A stretch of DNA of 64,000 nt from an uncultured Marinobacter sp. (GCF_913055835.1 NZ_CAJXKQ010000001.1:248001-312000), one strand, 5' to 3'. Numbered from the stretch's first letter, positions 36,319 to 44,566 are shown. Notes: generated from the sequence alone by a model not told the origin. Numbers and translations: made by a program.

Positions 36319-37140
36319 TCAGTCCGATTCGCCTGCCCAGGCTGGCTTCCGTTTTTGCATGAAAGCCATAGTGCCCTCCGTGCCCTCGCTGCCCCGAATG
36401 GCTTCCGCGAATTTCTCAGCTGCGCTGTCGAGCAAGCCGCTCATCGGCTCATGACCAACCCGATGCAGCAACGCCTTGGTTTCAGCGGTGGCAACCGGTG
36501 CGCAATGGCGAACACGATCCAGAGCGCCAGCCAGCATCTCTTCCAGTTCATCGTCCGAAGCGGCCGTTTGGTGAACGATTCCAAGACGGCATGCCTCGTT
36601 TGCATCGATTCTCAAACCGAGTAGGGCCAGGCGCCGGGCCTGGGTGAGGCCGATGCGTTCAACCACGAACGGCGCAATCTGGGCGGGAATGACGCCGAGG
36701 GAGGTTTCCGGCATGCCGAATTTCGCGGTTGGCCCGGCGATGGCAACGTCGGAAACACAGGCCAGGCCGAATCCGCCGCCCATAACGGCACCCTCGGTGA
36801 CTGCAACAACGACTTTCGACGATTCGTTGACCTGCTGGATCATCTGACCAAAGGCCCGGTTCAGCCGGTAGAAGGGATCGGCCTCGCCTTCGGCCGCCTT
36901 CTGGCCCCGGGCACCGGCCATGTCTTTGATGTCACCGCCGGCGCAAAAATGCCCACCAGCACCCCGGATGACGACGGCGCGGATGTGCAGGTCGTTTTCG
37001 ATCTGGGTAAACACCGACGACAGTTCCGCCACCATCTCCAGGCTCATGGCGTTCCGAACGTCGGGCCGGTTGATGGTGATAGATAGAGTAGGGCCCTGTT
37101 TCTCCAGAAGGAGGGTTTCGCAATGTGGTAGCTGGTCCAT
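36319..37140 (-). CDS. atuE: Isohexenylglutaconyl-CoA hydratase (crotonase family)
   Basis: A 273-residue crotonase expected to hydrate isohexenylglutaconyl-CoA, the product of geranyl-CoA carboxylation. It shows INRPDVRNAMS, the oxyanion-hole GAGGHFCAGGDIKDM (about 65-79) and FGMPETSLGVIPAQIAPFVV with the catalytic Glu. ATG 37140 has a GGAG site; a GTG four codons upstream is also open. Position between atuF and atuD matches the known cluster. Confidence 0.9.
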   Translation of the reverse strand: MDQLPHCETLLLEKQGPTLSITINRPDVRNAMSLEMVAELSSVFTQIENDLHIRAVVIRGAGGHFCAGGDIKDMAGARGQKAAEGEADPFYRLNRAFGQMIQQVNESSKVVVAVTEGAVMGGGFGLACVSDVAIAGPTAKFGMPETSLGVIPAQIAPFVVERIGLTQARRLALLGLRIDANEACRLGIVHQTAASDDELEEMLAGALDRVRHCAPVATAETKALLHRVGHEPMSGLLDSAAEKFAEAIRGSEGTEGTMAFMQKRKPAWAGESD

Positions 37141-37195
37141 ATTTAACTCCACGTTAAAGGTTCGACGCTTCCGGGTTGGCCGGCTTTAAGAATTC

Positions 37196-37227
37196 GTAGG
37201 TCGGATTAGCCAAAGGCGTAATCCGAC
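37196..37227 (+). repeat. GTAG-headed REP-like hairpin R2
   Basis: GTAG plus the palindrome GTCGGATTAG / GTAATCCGAC, 32 nt, located just upstream of atuE and 14 bp from hairpin element E6. Confidence 0.88.
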
Positions 37228-37240
37228 AGCCCAGCTCCGG

Positions 37241-37356
37241 GGCCGTCAGGCCGGTCATGCTTCCCAGGACCGTTGAGGGCCATGGATGGCCCGATTCGAG
37301 CCCTACACGGACGTACTTGCGGGCGTGTCTTGGGAAGCATGACCGGCCTGACGGCC
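37241..37356. repeat. Hairpin element E6 (56-nt centre)
   Basis: Arms 37241-37270 and 37327-37356 (30 bp, one G-T mismatch) enclose 56 nt. On the minus strand the inner hairpins are TACGTCCGTGTA and GGGCCATCCATGGCCC. Arm tips read CCCAGGAC, a variant of the CCCGGGAC tip of E1, E2 and E9. Between atuD and atuE. Confidence 0.9.
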
Positions 37357-37368
37357 ATGCACCGTTCG

Positions 37369-38529
37369 TCAGTCGCGCTTCTTACCCGGAAGCGTCCCCA
37401 TCATCTTGCAGATAATCCCGAGCATGATTTCATCGGCACCACCGCCGATGGACACCAGCCGAACATCCCGATGCGCCCGGGAAATCGGGTTATCCCACAT
37501 GTAACCGTTCCCGCCCCAGTACTGCAGGCAGCTGTCTGTTACCTCACGGCCCAGACGCCCGGCCTTGAGCTTGGCCATGGACGCCAGCCGCGTCACATCC
37601 TTGCCTTCCACATGCAGCTCACAGGCCTGATAGGTGAGAGCCCGCAGGGCCTCGACCTCGGTTTGCAGTTCGGCAAGGCGGAAGTGAATCACTTGGTTAT
37701 CAATCAACGGCTGTCCGAAGGTCTTGCGCTCGCGGCAATACTCGATCGTCTTGGTGATGCAGTTCTCCAGCGCCTTGATCACGTTGGCGGCACCCCAAAG
37801 ACGCTCCTCCTGGAACTGCAGCATCTGCATCATGAAACCGGTGCCCTCGGCGCCAATGCGGTAGCGCTGGGGCACGCGTACGTCGTCGAAGAAAATTTGC
37901 GCGGTTTCGGATGAGCGCATGCCCAGCTTGTTCAGGTGCGGGCTGAAAGAGATGCCCGGTGTCTTCGTGGGCACCACGATCAGGGACTTGTTCTTGTGGG
38001 GCTTGTCGTCCGAGGTGTTAGCGAGCAAACAGATGAAGTCGGACTTGGGGCTGTTAGTGATCCACATCTTGGAGCCGTTGATGATGTAGTCGTCGCCGTC
38101 TTTCTTGGCAGTGGTTTTCATCCCCGCTACATCGGAACCGGCGCCAACCTCGCTGACGCCAATACAGCCCACCATGTCACCGGCAATGGCCGGAGCGAGG
38201 AAGCTGCGTTTCAGTTCATCGGAACCAAATCGAGCAATAGCCGGGGTACACATATCGGTCTGAACCCCAATGGCCAGCGGCACACCACCACAATGGGCCA
38301 TGCCCAGTTCTTCCGCAGCCACCAGGTTGTAGCTGTAATCCAGCCCCATGCCGCCGTATTCTTCGGGCTTCTGGATGCCCAGGATTCCGAGGTTGCCGAG
38401 TTTTTTGAACAGCTCATGAATCGGGAACTCCCCGGCGGCTTCCCATTCGTCGCAGTGAGGATTGATTTCCTTCTCCACGAAATCGCGGACGGTTTTTCTG
38501 AGGGCTTCGTGTTCGGCTGTGAATTTCAC
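37369..38529 (-). CDS. atuD: Citronellyl-CoA dehydrogenase
   Basis: A 386-residue acyl-CoA dehydrogenase of standard length. FAD/substrate motifs CIGVSEVGAGSDVAGMKTTA (about 136-155) and the C-terminal YWGGNGYMWDNPISRAHRDVRL are present. Within the cluster it would desaturate citronellyl-CoA to geranyl-CoA. Start is GTG 38529 behind AGGAG. It is flanked by hairpin elements E6 and E7. Confidence 0.92.
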   Translation of the reverse strand: MKFTAEHEALRKTVRDFVEKEINPHCDEWEAAGEFPIHELFKKLGNLGILGIQKPEEYGGMGLDYSYNLVAAEELGMAHCGGVPLAIGVQTDMCTPAIARFGSDELKRSFLAPAIAGDMVGCIGVSEVGAGSDVAGMKTTAKKDGDDYIINGSKMWITNSPKSDFICLLANTSDDKPHKNKSLIVVPTKTPGISFSPHLNKLGMRSSETAQIFFDDVRVPQRYRIGAEGTGFMMQMLQFQEERLWGAANVIKALENCITKTIEYCRERKTFGQPLIDNQVIHFRLAELQTEVEALRALTYQACELHVEGKDVTRLASMAKLKAGRLGREVTDSCLQYWGGNGYMWDNPISRAHRDVRLVSIGGGADEIMLGIICKMMGTLPGKKRD

Positions 38530-38598
38530 GTTCTTGTTCTCCTGCTGGTAGAGAGTTCGTGCCTTCTTTGTTTTGGGGCACGTTCTTTAGCTTGGGTG

Positions 38599-38708
38599 GC
38601 GGCTGTGTGGGTCGGGTTTCAGAAAACCGCTACGAGCACATCCATGTGCGCTTGTTTCGGGCCATCCTTGGCCCTCTACATTTTCTGAAACCCGACCCAC
38701 ACAGCCGC
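38599..38708. repeat. Hairpin element E7 (54-nt centre, perfect arms)
   Basis: Arms 38599-38626 and 38681-38708 form a perfect 28-bp inverted repeat around a 54-nt centre with GCACATCCATGTGC and GGGCCATCCTTGGCCC. Arm tips are TCAGAAAA. It lies about 70 bp upstream of the atuD start. Confidence 0.93.
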
Positions 38709-38752
38709 TTACGTCTGCAAACTGGTTGCTGCCTGCTGGCAGTTTTGTTTTT

Positions 38753-38844
38753 GTAGGTCGGGTTAGCCGGAGGCGTAACCCGACAGATCGGCGGGGTGGC
38801 CTGGCTTTTTGTGTCGGATTACGCCTTCGGCTAATCCGACCTAC
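38753..38844. repeat. REPIN-like inverted pair of GTAG hairpins (R3, R4)
   Basis: R3 (38753-38784, plus) and R4 (38813-38844, minus) are 32-nt GTAG-headed palindromes in inverted orientation separated by 28 nt, with GTAG at both outer ends, as in REPIN doublets. R3 has GGGTTA/TAACCC where the other copies have GGATTA/TAATCC, a compensated change that keeps the stem. Confidence 0.88.
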
Positions 38845-38907
38845 ATTTGTTTTCCCGCATACCTCTAAAAAGCTTGCTGTTTGTCAGCGTTAACTCTGAA
38901 TTCCGAA

Positions 38908-39097
38908 GAACCGGTTGGGGCACCCTGTCCAAAAATGTCGGCGGCCAAGGATGCCCGACGCCAAGCGCACATGGGCGGAGCAAACGCTTTAGAAGCGAAG
39001 CTTCGCGTGCTGCGGAGCGACAGCAATCTATGATTGCTGGCTGGACCCGCTTGCGGGTGCTCGTAGCGGTTTTTGGACAGGGTTCCCCAAGCGGTTC
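38908..39097. repeat. Hairpin element E8 (long form, reverse orientation)
   Basis: Arms 38908-38935 and 39070-39097 (28 bp, two mismatches) enclose a 134-nt centre. Its reverse complement aligns with the centre of E5 along its full length, including the ~80-nt insertion. It begins 50 bp downstream of the atuC stop. Confidence 0.9.
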
Positions 39098-39146
39098 CTC
39101 CCGCGAAACAAGCAATCCCAGAGGCGAGCCCCATCCAAGCCAGAAA

Positions 39147-40763
39147 TCAAAGGCGGGCCACACCAAACGTATTAGGCCGCAACTGCCGAGCCTCGGCCTC
39201 GCGGCAAACATCGAAAACCAGGGCCAGAACCCGCCGCGTATCCCGCGGGTCGATCAGACCGTCATCCCACAATCTGGCCGTTCCAAACAGCGCTGTTGAG
39301 CCTTCCTCCAGTTTCTTAGCCGTCGCCTGCTCCAGAAAATCCAGTGTCTTCGGATCCGGCTCCATGCCGCCGCGGCGCTGCTTGTCTTCGGCCACAATGC
39401 GCATCACCTTGCCGGCCTGGGCCGGGCCCATGACTGCCGTTCGGCTGTTGGGCCAGGCGAAGATGAACCTCGGGTCCAGACCACGTCCGCACATGGCGTA
39501 GTTACCTGCACCATAGGAACCGCCGATGACAATTGCGACCTTTGGCACCCGACAATTAGCTACCGCCTGGATCATTTTTGAGCCGTGTTTGATGATGCCG
39601 TTCTGCTCCGAATGGGTGCCCACCATGAAACCGGTGGTGTTATGCAGGAACAGCAGGGGCGTTCCGGCCTGGTCGCAGAGCTGGATGAACTGGGCGGCCT
39701 TGGCAGAGCCGGCCGGGGTGATCGGGCCGTTGTTGCCGATAATGCCGACTGAATGACCTTCGATCCGGATGGTGCCGCAGACGGTCTGGTCGTCGAACTC
39801 GTTCTTGAAGTCCATGAACTTCGAGCCGTCGGCGATTCGGGCAAGGATTTCCCGAACGTCGTAGGGTTTTTTCGAATCTGCCGGAATCACGCCCAGAAGT
39901 TCATCAGCCGGGTAGAGCGGCTCCTCCCACTGAGGCTCTCCTTTCGGGGGCAGTTGCTCATTCCAGGGCAAGGCTTCGAGGATGTTTCTGGCCTGGCGGA
40001 TGCCGTCGGCGTCGTCTTCGGCCAGGTACTCGGCCGTTCCTGCTACGGTGGCGTGCATCTCTGCTCCGCCAAGTTCCTCGTCGGTGGCAACTTCGCCGGT
40101 CGCCGCTTTCAGAAGCGGTGGGCCGGCCAGGAACATCTTGGCCTGCTCTCGCACCACGATCACGTAGTCGGACAGACCCGGCTGATAGGCGCCGCCGGCG
40201 GTCGCGTTGCCGTGGACAACGGTGACCTGAGGAATGCCGGCAGCGGACATCCGCGCCTGATTGGCAAAGCCCCGGGCGCCGAGAACGAAAATATCAGTGG
40301 CGTAGTTCAGGTTGGCGCCGCCGCTTTCGGACAGCGATACCACCGGAAGCTTGTTCTCCATAGCGATCTGCTGAAGCCGAAGTGTCTTGTCCAGGCCGGC
40401 TGGCGTAATGGTACCGCCCTTGATGGCGCTGTTGCTGGCAACGACGAGGCAGCGAATGCCGCTGACATAGCCAATACCAGCGATGATTCCGCCGCCGGCC
40501 ATGCTGCCGTCCTTGTCATCGTGCATCTTGTAGCCGGCCAGGGAGCACAGCTCGAGGAAGGGCGTGCCGCGATCCAGCAAACGGTTGATGCGGTCCCGCG
40601 GGAGCAGCTTGCCCCGTTTGGTGAACTTCTCCCGGGCCGCTTCCGCCAGATCCAGCACCTTCTGCTCAACGTCCCGGAAGGTGGTGATGTGGGCGTCCAT
40701 GGCTTCGGCATTGATGCGGAAGTCTTCAGACTGGGAGCTTATGGTGGATTCAAGTACCTGCAT
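39147..40763 (-). CDS. atuC: Geranyl-CoA carboxylase carboxyltransferase subunit
   Basis: A 538-residue beta subunit with paired carboxyltransferase domains (about 40-290 and 300-530). Typical segments are GARGFANQARMSAAGIPQVTVVHGNATAGGAYQP, split by the glycine-rich oxyanion region, and NNGPITPAGSAKAAQFIQLC. With AtuF it transfers CO2 to geranyl-CoA. ATG 40763 has GAGGAG upstream and lies 9 bp after atuB. Cluster position supports atuC rather than liuB. Confidence 0.93.
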   Translation of the reverse strand: MQVLESTISSQSEDFRINAEAMDAHITTFRDVEQKVLDLAEAAREKFTKRGKLLPRDRINRLLDRGTPFLELCSLAGYKMHDDKDGSMAGGGIIAGIGYVSGIRCLVVASNSAIKGGTITPAGLDKTLRLQQIAMENKLPVVSLSESGGANLNYATDIFVLGARGFANQARMSAAGIPQVTVVHGNATAGGAYQPGLSDYVIVVREQAKMFLAGPPLLKAATGEVATDEELGGAEMHATVAGTAEYLAEDDADGIRQARNILEALPWNEQLPPKGEPQWEEPLYPADELLGVIPADSKKPYDVREILARIADGSKFMDFKNEFDDQTVCGTIRIEGHSVGIIGNNGPITPAGSAKAAQFIQLCDQAGTPLLFLHNTTGFMVGTHSEQNGIIKHGSKMIQAVANCRVPKVAIVIGGSYGAGNYAMCGRGLDPRFIFAWPNSRTAVMGPAQAGKVMRIVAEDKQRRGGMEPDPKTLDFLEQATAKKLEEGSTALFGTARLWDDGLIDPRDTRRVLALVFDVCREAEARQLRPNTFGVARL

Positions 40764-40772
40764 GTTGGCTCC

Positions 40773-41639
40773 TCAGTCGTCGCTCAGAACTTTCGGGGTA
40801 ACGGCCCGGTGAAAGCCATTGTAGGGCTCGTTATTCTTGGCCTTCGGCAATGGCCAGACCCGGCCACCCTGGGATGCGCCACCATCAATCCGCAGGCAGT
40901 CCCCGCTGATAAACGCCGCCCCCGGACTGAGCAGGAAGCAGATGGCCGAGCTGACCTCGGATTCCGTACCCATCCGCTTGATTGGCACATTATCGCCAAG
41001 GCTGCGAATCCACTGCTTCATGTGCTCGGGGTAGTTGTCCATGCCGCTGGAGGCAATCCAGCCTGGAGCAACCGCATTCACCCGAACACCGGACGCGCCC
41101 CACTCAACGGCCGCGGTCTGGGTAAAGTTCACCATCCCGGCCCTGGCCGCCCCCGAATGCCCCATGCCAGGCATTCCGCCCCACATATCGGCGACGATAT
41201 TGACGATGGCACCCCCGGTCTTCGAAAGAGCCTGCGTGTAGGCTTCCCGAGCCATCAGGAATCCGCCGGTAAGATTGGTGCGCACCACCGTCTCCCAGCC
41301 CTTCTGGTTGATCCCCGTCAGCGGTGCCTGAAACTGCCCGCCGGCATTGTTCACCAGCCCGTTCAGACCGCCGTGTTCGGCAATGATCGCTTTCACCGTG
41401 GCTTTGACTGATTCCTCCTCACGGATATCGCAGACATGGGCGGACGCAATGCCGCCGTCCTCAATGATCTCTGCTTTTACAGATTCCACTTTCTCGGCCT
41501 TACGGCCAACCAGGGCGACCCGTGCACCCAGGGCAGCAAGCTCATGGGCCGTACACCGGCCAATCCCGGAGCCGCCGCCGGTAACTATAAACACCTGGCC
41601 CTTGAACAGGTCCGGGTGAAAAACAGATTGATAGCTCAT
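40773..41639 (-). CDS. atuB: Short-chain dehydrogenase/reductase of the acyclic terpene cluster
   Basis: A 288-residue SDR resembling peroxisomal trans-2-enoyl-CoA reductase. TGGGSGIGRCTA (about 20-31), NNAGGQF and the HSGAARAGMVNFT segment, which replaces the usual YxxxK region in that branch, are visible. It may act on an early terpenoid alcohol/aldehyde or an acyl-CoA; the reaction is not fixed. Close spacing to atuC (9 bp) indicates one transcript. Confidence 0.86.
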   Translation of the reverse strand: MSYQSVFHPDLFKGQVFIVTGGGSGIGRCTAHELAALGARVALVGRKAEKVESVKAEIIEDGGIASAHVCDIREEESVKATVKAIIAEHGGLNGLVNNAGGQFQAPLTGINQKGWETVVRTNLTGGFLMAREAYTQALSKTGGAIVNIVADMWGGMPGMGHSGAARAGMVNFTQTAAVEWGASGVRVNAVAPGWIASSGMDNYPEHMKQWIRSLGDNVPIKRMGTESEVSSAICFLLSPGAAFISGDCLRIDGGASQGGRVWPLPKAKNNEPYNGFHRAVTPKVLSDD

Positions 41640-41666
41640 ATCTCGAAAACCTTTCCCAATGTTCGG

Positions 41667-41776
41667 GCGCTCGGGCCGTTGGTCCCTCCCGGGACTGTGA
41701 GCAGCATGGATGCTGCGATCAAGCCTACAGGGACGTATTCACAGCGTGTCCCGGGAGGGGCTAACGGCCCGAGCGC
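41667..41776. repeat. Hairpin element E9 (52-nt centre)
   Basis: Arms 41667-41695 and 41748-41776 (29 bp, two wobble-type mismatches) enclose a 52-nt centre very close to that of E1. On the minus strand the inner hairpins are TACGTCCCTGTA and GCAGCATCCATGCTGC. It occupies almost all of the 152-bp gap between atuA and atuB. Confidence 0.92.
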
Positions 41777-41791
41777 GTGCTCCATTATTGA

Positions 41792-43585
41792 TTAGTTGAT
41801 GATCTTTGAAGGAACAGGCACCGGAAACTCCAATAGCTGCTGCGCAAACGCCTTCCCCTGGGGATCAATCCGCAGGCTGGCCACGCCGCCGCCACTAAGA
41901 CTGTGCTCCAGCAGGAAATTTATGGCCTGCAAACCGCGCATGGCCCAGCGGGTGACCCGACCGGTTTCCGGGTTCAGGGTATGGGCCATCCAGTCCGCAA
42001 CAGCCGCTTCCGTCAGTGCTGCCTCGATAAACGGCAAAAATTCCGGCTTGCGGGCGATCACGCCGATGTTGGTATGGTCCCCCTTGTCGCCACTCCGGGC
42101 CCAGGCAAGCTTCACCAGCGGTACCGTGGTATCCGTGGCGCCTGTCTCGTGTGTGAATGATTGGGGCTGGAGGTCGCTGTTATCGAAACCGCCGGTTGTC
42201 TCAACCTCAAGGGCCTGCCGCTCGCCACCCAGATCCACGGATACCTCGACTTCTGTTTTCGGCACCAGACAGGAATACAGCCGGATCTTCGGCCACACGG
42301 TTGGCCGCCCTCCGACAATCCCGGTAATCCCCGGTGCCATGCCCGTAGCCGCCTGGGCAATTTCCCGGGAGAAGAGCACCAGCGCCTCCTTCTTGGGATG
42401 TGCCGTGCTGATCTTGACCACCAGTTCCCTGCAATCCTCACCACGGCCATGGGCGCCATAAGTGGTTTCGGTACCCAAAAGCTCAATACTGGTCTCGCTG
42501 TAATCCGGCAGGCCACGCTCGCTGAACATGCGTGAGGTCTTGGCCAGAATGGCCTGGGCTACGGTCTGGGCTTTGGCCCTGGCGTTCATGCCTGCCAGAA
42601 GGAAAGTAACCGTGCACTTGAAGCCGTCCGGCCAGGTGCCAGATACCTTGTAGCTATCCGTGGGCGGAAGACCCCGGGCGCCCCGAACCTGTACCTGGTC
42701 CTTGCCCGTCTCCTCCAGCTCAACGCCCGTGAAATCGCAGGTAACATCCGGAAGCAGATAGGCTCTGGGATCGCCAATCTCATAGACCAGCTGTTCGGCC
42801 ACCGTGCCCCGGCTCACCAGACCGCCGGTGTCCTCTGGCTTGGTGATAAAGAAGCTGCCGTCGGCACTGACTTCGGCGATAGGGAAGCCCATGTTGGCAT
42901 AGCCACCGGCCACTTCTTCCCAGTCGGTGAAGTTGCCTCCCGTGGCCTGGGCACCGCATTCAAGCAGATGTCCGGCCAGGCTGCCCTGGGCGAGTTTGTC
43001 GTAATCCTGCCAGCTCCAGCCGAATTCATGGACCAGAGGTGCCAGCACCAGGGCGCTGTCGGCAACCCGGCCGGTAATAACAATGTCGGCGCCCTGTTCC
43101 AGAGCGGCAACCAGGCCGGGAGCCCCCAGGTAAGCGTTGAGGCTGACCATCATGGGGGGCATCGGCTGGCCGGAGGTCATCTCCGTGATGCCCATATCGG
43201 CCAGCTTTTTCTTTTTCATCAGCAGGTCATCGCCCAGAACCAGGGCGATCTTCATGTCCACGCCGGCCTTTTCGCAGAGAGCCTGGAGGGCGTCGCGACA
43301 GGCTACCGGATTCACGCCGCCGGCGTTGGCCAGTACGCGGATGCCTTTGCCCTTGATGTCGCCCAGCAAAGGGCCCATCACCGTTTGCACAAAATCCCGC
43401 GCATAGCCCTGGGACGGGTCCTTCATTTTCTGGCCTGCCATGATCGACATGGTGATCTCTGCCAGATAGTCGGCTACCAGATAGTCGATGTTGCCTTGAT
43501 GAACCAGTTGCGCGGCGGCGGTTTCAGTGTCGCCCCAGAAGGCGGCGGAGCATCCGATGCGAACAGTTTTTGGGGATTCAGCCAT
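41792..43585 (-). CDS. atuA: Acyclic terpene utilisation protein AtuA (DUF1446)
   Basis: A 597-residue protein of the DUF1446 family, the first gene of the atu cluster. The N-terminal ~440 residues form the DUF1446 region ([19 protein letters not shown] start, [22 protein letters not shown]), and the C-terminal ~130 residues contain [23 protein letters not shown], a conserved part of the family. It is required for growth on citronellol in Pseudomonas, but its biochemical role is unclear. It is transcribed divergently from atuR. Confidence 0.93.
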   Translation of the reverse strand: MAESPKTVRIGCSAAFWGDTETAAAQLVHQGNIDYLVADYLAEITMSIMAGQKMKDPSQGYARDFVQTVMGPLLGDIKGKGIRVLANAGGVNPVACRDALQALCEKAGVDMKIALVLGDDLLMKKKKLADMGITEMTSGQPMPPMMVSLNAYLGAPGLVAALEQGADIVITGRVADSALVLAPLVHEFGWSWQDYDKLAQGSLAGHLLECGAQATGGNFTDWEEVAGGYANMGFPIAEVSADGSFFITKPEDTGGLVSRGTVAEQLVYEIGDPRAYLLPDVTCDFTGVELEETGKDQVQVRGARGLPPTDSYKVSGTWPDGFKCTVTFLLAGMNARAKAQTVAQAILAKTSRMFSERGLPDYSETSIELLGTETTYGAHGRGEDCRELVVKISTAHPKKEALVLFSREIAQAATGMAPGITGIVGGRPTVWPKIRLYSCLVPKTEVEVSVDLGGERQALEVETTGGFDNSDLQPQSFTHETGATDTTVPLVKLAWARSGDKGDHTNIGVIARKPEFLPFIEAALTEAAVADWMAHTLNPETGRVTRWAMRGLQAINFLLEHSLSGGGVASLRIDPQGKAFAQQLLEFPVPVPSKIIN

Positions 43586-43672
43586 GTTCCTGTGCCCTGT
43601 TTAAGCCCTGTCTATGGTTGCCGGTTCGATGCCTGCGGCAATCGCGGTTTTGTCCAACATGGAATTGACAAT

Positions 43673-43690
43673 ACCAAGCAAGCGCTTGGT
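43673..43690. promoter_or_regulatory. Putative AtuR operator in the atuA-atuR gap
   Basis: A palindrome of two 7-bp halves (ACCAAGC, GCTTGGT) around a 4-bp centre. On the minus strand it occupies the spacer between a -35-like TTTACA (43692-43697) and a -10-like TATTGT (43668-43673) for atuA; on the plus strand it abuts the likely -35 of atuR. This arrangement fits repression of both genes by the TetR-type regulator. Confidence 0.55.
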
Positions 43691-43718
43691 TTGTAAACAG
43701 GCAAGTTTCAGGTAGAAT
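43691..43718 (+). promoter_or_regulatory. Putative atuR promoter
   Basis: TTGTAA (43691-43696) and TAGAAT (43713-43718) with a 16-bp spacer match sigma-70 boxes reasonably and lie about 33 bp upstream of the atuR GTG start, directly next to the palindrome at 43673-43690. Confidence 0.45.
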
Positions 43719-43750
43719 TAAAGGCCTCTTATGCCAACCGGACAGTTTTA

Positions 43751-44362
43751 GTGAGCCAGACCAAGATCCTGCAGTCCCTGATCGCCGAAAACCTTGTGTC
43801 AGACCCCAATGGAGCCCGGGGCCGCCTGCTCACTGAGGCCGCCCGGCTGTTCCGGGAAAAAGGCTACGAGCGCACCACGGTTCGTGATCTGGCGGCTGCC
43901 GTCGGAATTCAGTCTGGCAGCCTGTTCCATCACTTCCGTACCAAAGAAGAGATCCTCAAAGCGGTCATGGTCGAAACCATCCGGCTGAACACCGCTCTCA
44001 TGCAGGCGGCTCTGGAGGCTGCCGATACCAACAGGGAAAAACTGCGGGGCCTCGTTCGTGCCGAGCTGGAGTCAATCAATGGTCAGACTGGTGAGGCCAT
44101 GGCGGTTCTGGTCTTCGAATGGCGGAGTCTGTCGGCCGACTCTCAGGTAGAAGTGCTGGAACTAAGGGATATCTACGAGAAACTCTGGCTGGATGTGCTG
44201 GAATCGCTGAAACGTGAGGGCGCCCTCCAGGCCGATCCTTTTGTCGTTCGGCGAATGCTGACCGGCGCCCTCAGCTGGACGGTAACCTGGTACAAACCTG
44301 AGCGGGGAGGGCTGACACTGGATGGCCTGACCGACCAGGTAATAGCAATGATGGCTCTGTAA
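43751..44362 (+). CDS. atuR: TetR family regulator of the atu cluster
   Basis: A 203-residue TetR-type protein. The helix-turn-helix lies at about residues 45-70 (TTVRDLAAAVGIQSGSLFHHFRTKEEIL) with a ligand-binding C-domain. Start is GTG 43751. Position divergent from atuA is as in Pseudomonas, where AtuR represses the cluster until a terpenoid-CoA intermediate appears. Ligand here is inferred, not shown. Confidence 0.9.
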   Translation: MSQTKILQSLIAENLVSDPNGARGRLLTEAARLFREKGYERTTVRDLAAAVGIQSGSLFHHFRTKEEILKAVMVETIRLNTALMQAALEAADTNREKLRGLVRAELESINGQTGEAMAVLVFEWRSLSADSQVEVLELRDIYEKLWLDVLESLKREGALQADPFVVRRMLTGALSWTVTWYKPERGGLTLDGLTDQVIAMMAL

Positions 44363-44566
44363 ACGGATTGGCGTTTTCAAAAGTCATTGTTTTATATCAA
44401 CAATATCCTTAAAAATTCCCTTCCTTCCGGGCCATTGGCCCGATCGGCATAACAAAATCGGCATTCGAGCCATTTTTGTAGGACAGTTTTCACCGCATTC
44501 TTGCACCCGTTGACAAAAACCGAGTTCAGATCGGGCAAACAAAAACAACGTGATGCAGGGTGAAAT

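Larger units (their letters stand above)
38530..39146. other. 617-bp repeat-filled gap between atuC and atuD
   Basis: The largest intergenic gap in the atu cluster. From left to right it holds hairpin element E7, an inverted pair of REP-like hairpins (R3/R4) and hairpin element E8 in reverse orientation, with only short unique stretches between them. No credible gene is present; the apparent frames are translations of the repeats. Confidence 0.85.

Noticed and set aside
38847..39299. 150-residue frame and similar short frames across hairpin elements
   Set aside because: They translate the repeat centres and flanks; the peptide similarity between copies comes from repeat DNA, not from protein selection.
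39753..41411. 552-residue plus-strand frame across atuC and atuB
   Set aside because: Spans two real minus-strand genes and their junction; no recognisable domain.
2101..41776. CRISPR array or integron attC sites as explanation of the hairpin family
   Set aside because: Copies are kilobases apart, not tandem, with no cas or integrase genes. attC sites conserve their outer core sites and vary in the middle, opposite to what is seen here.
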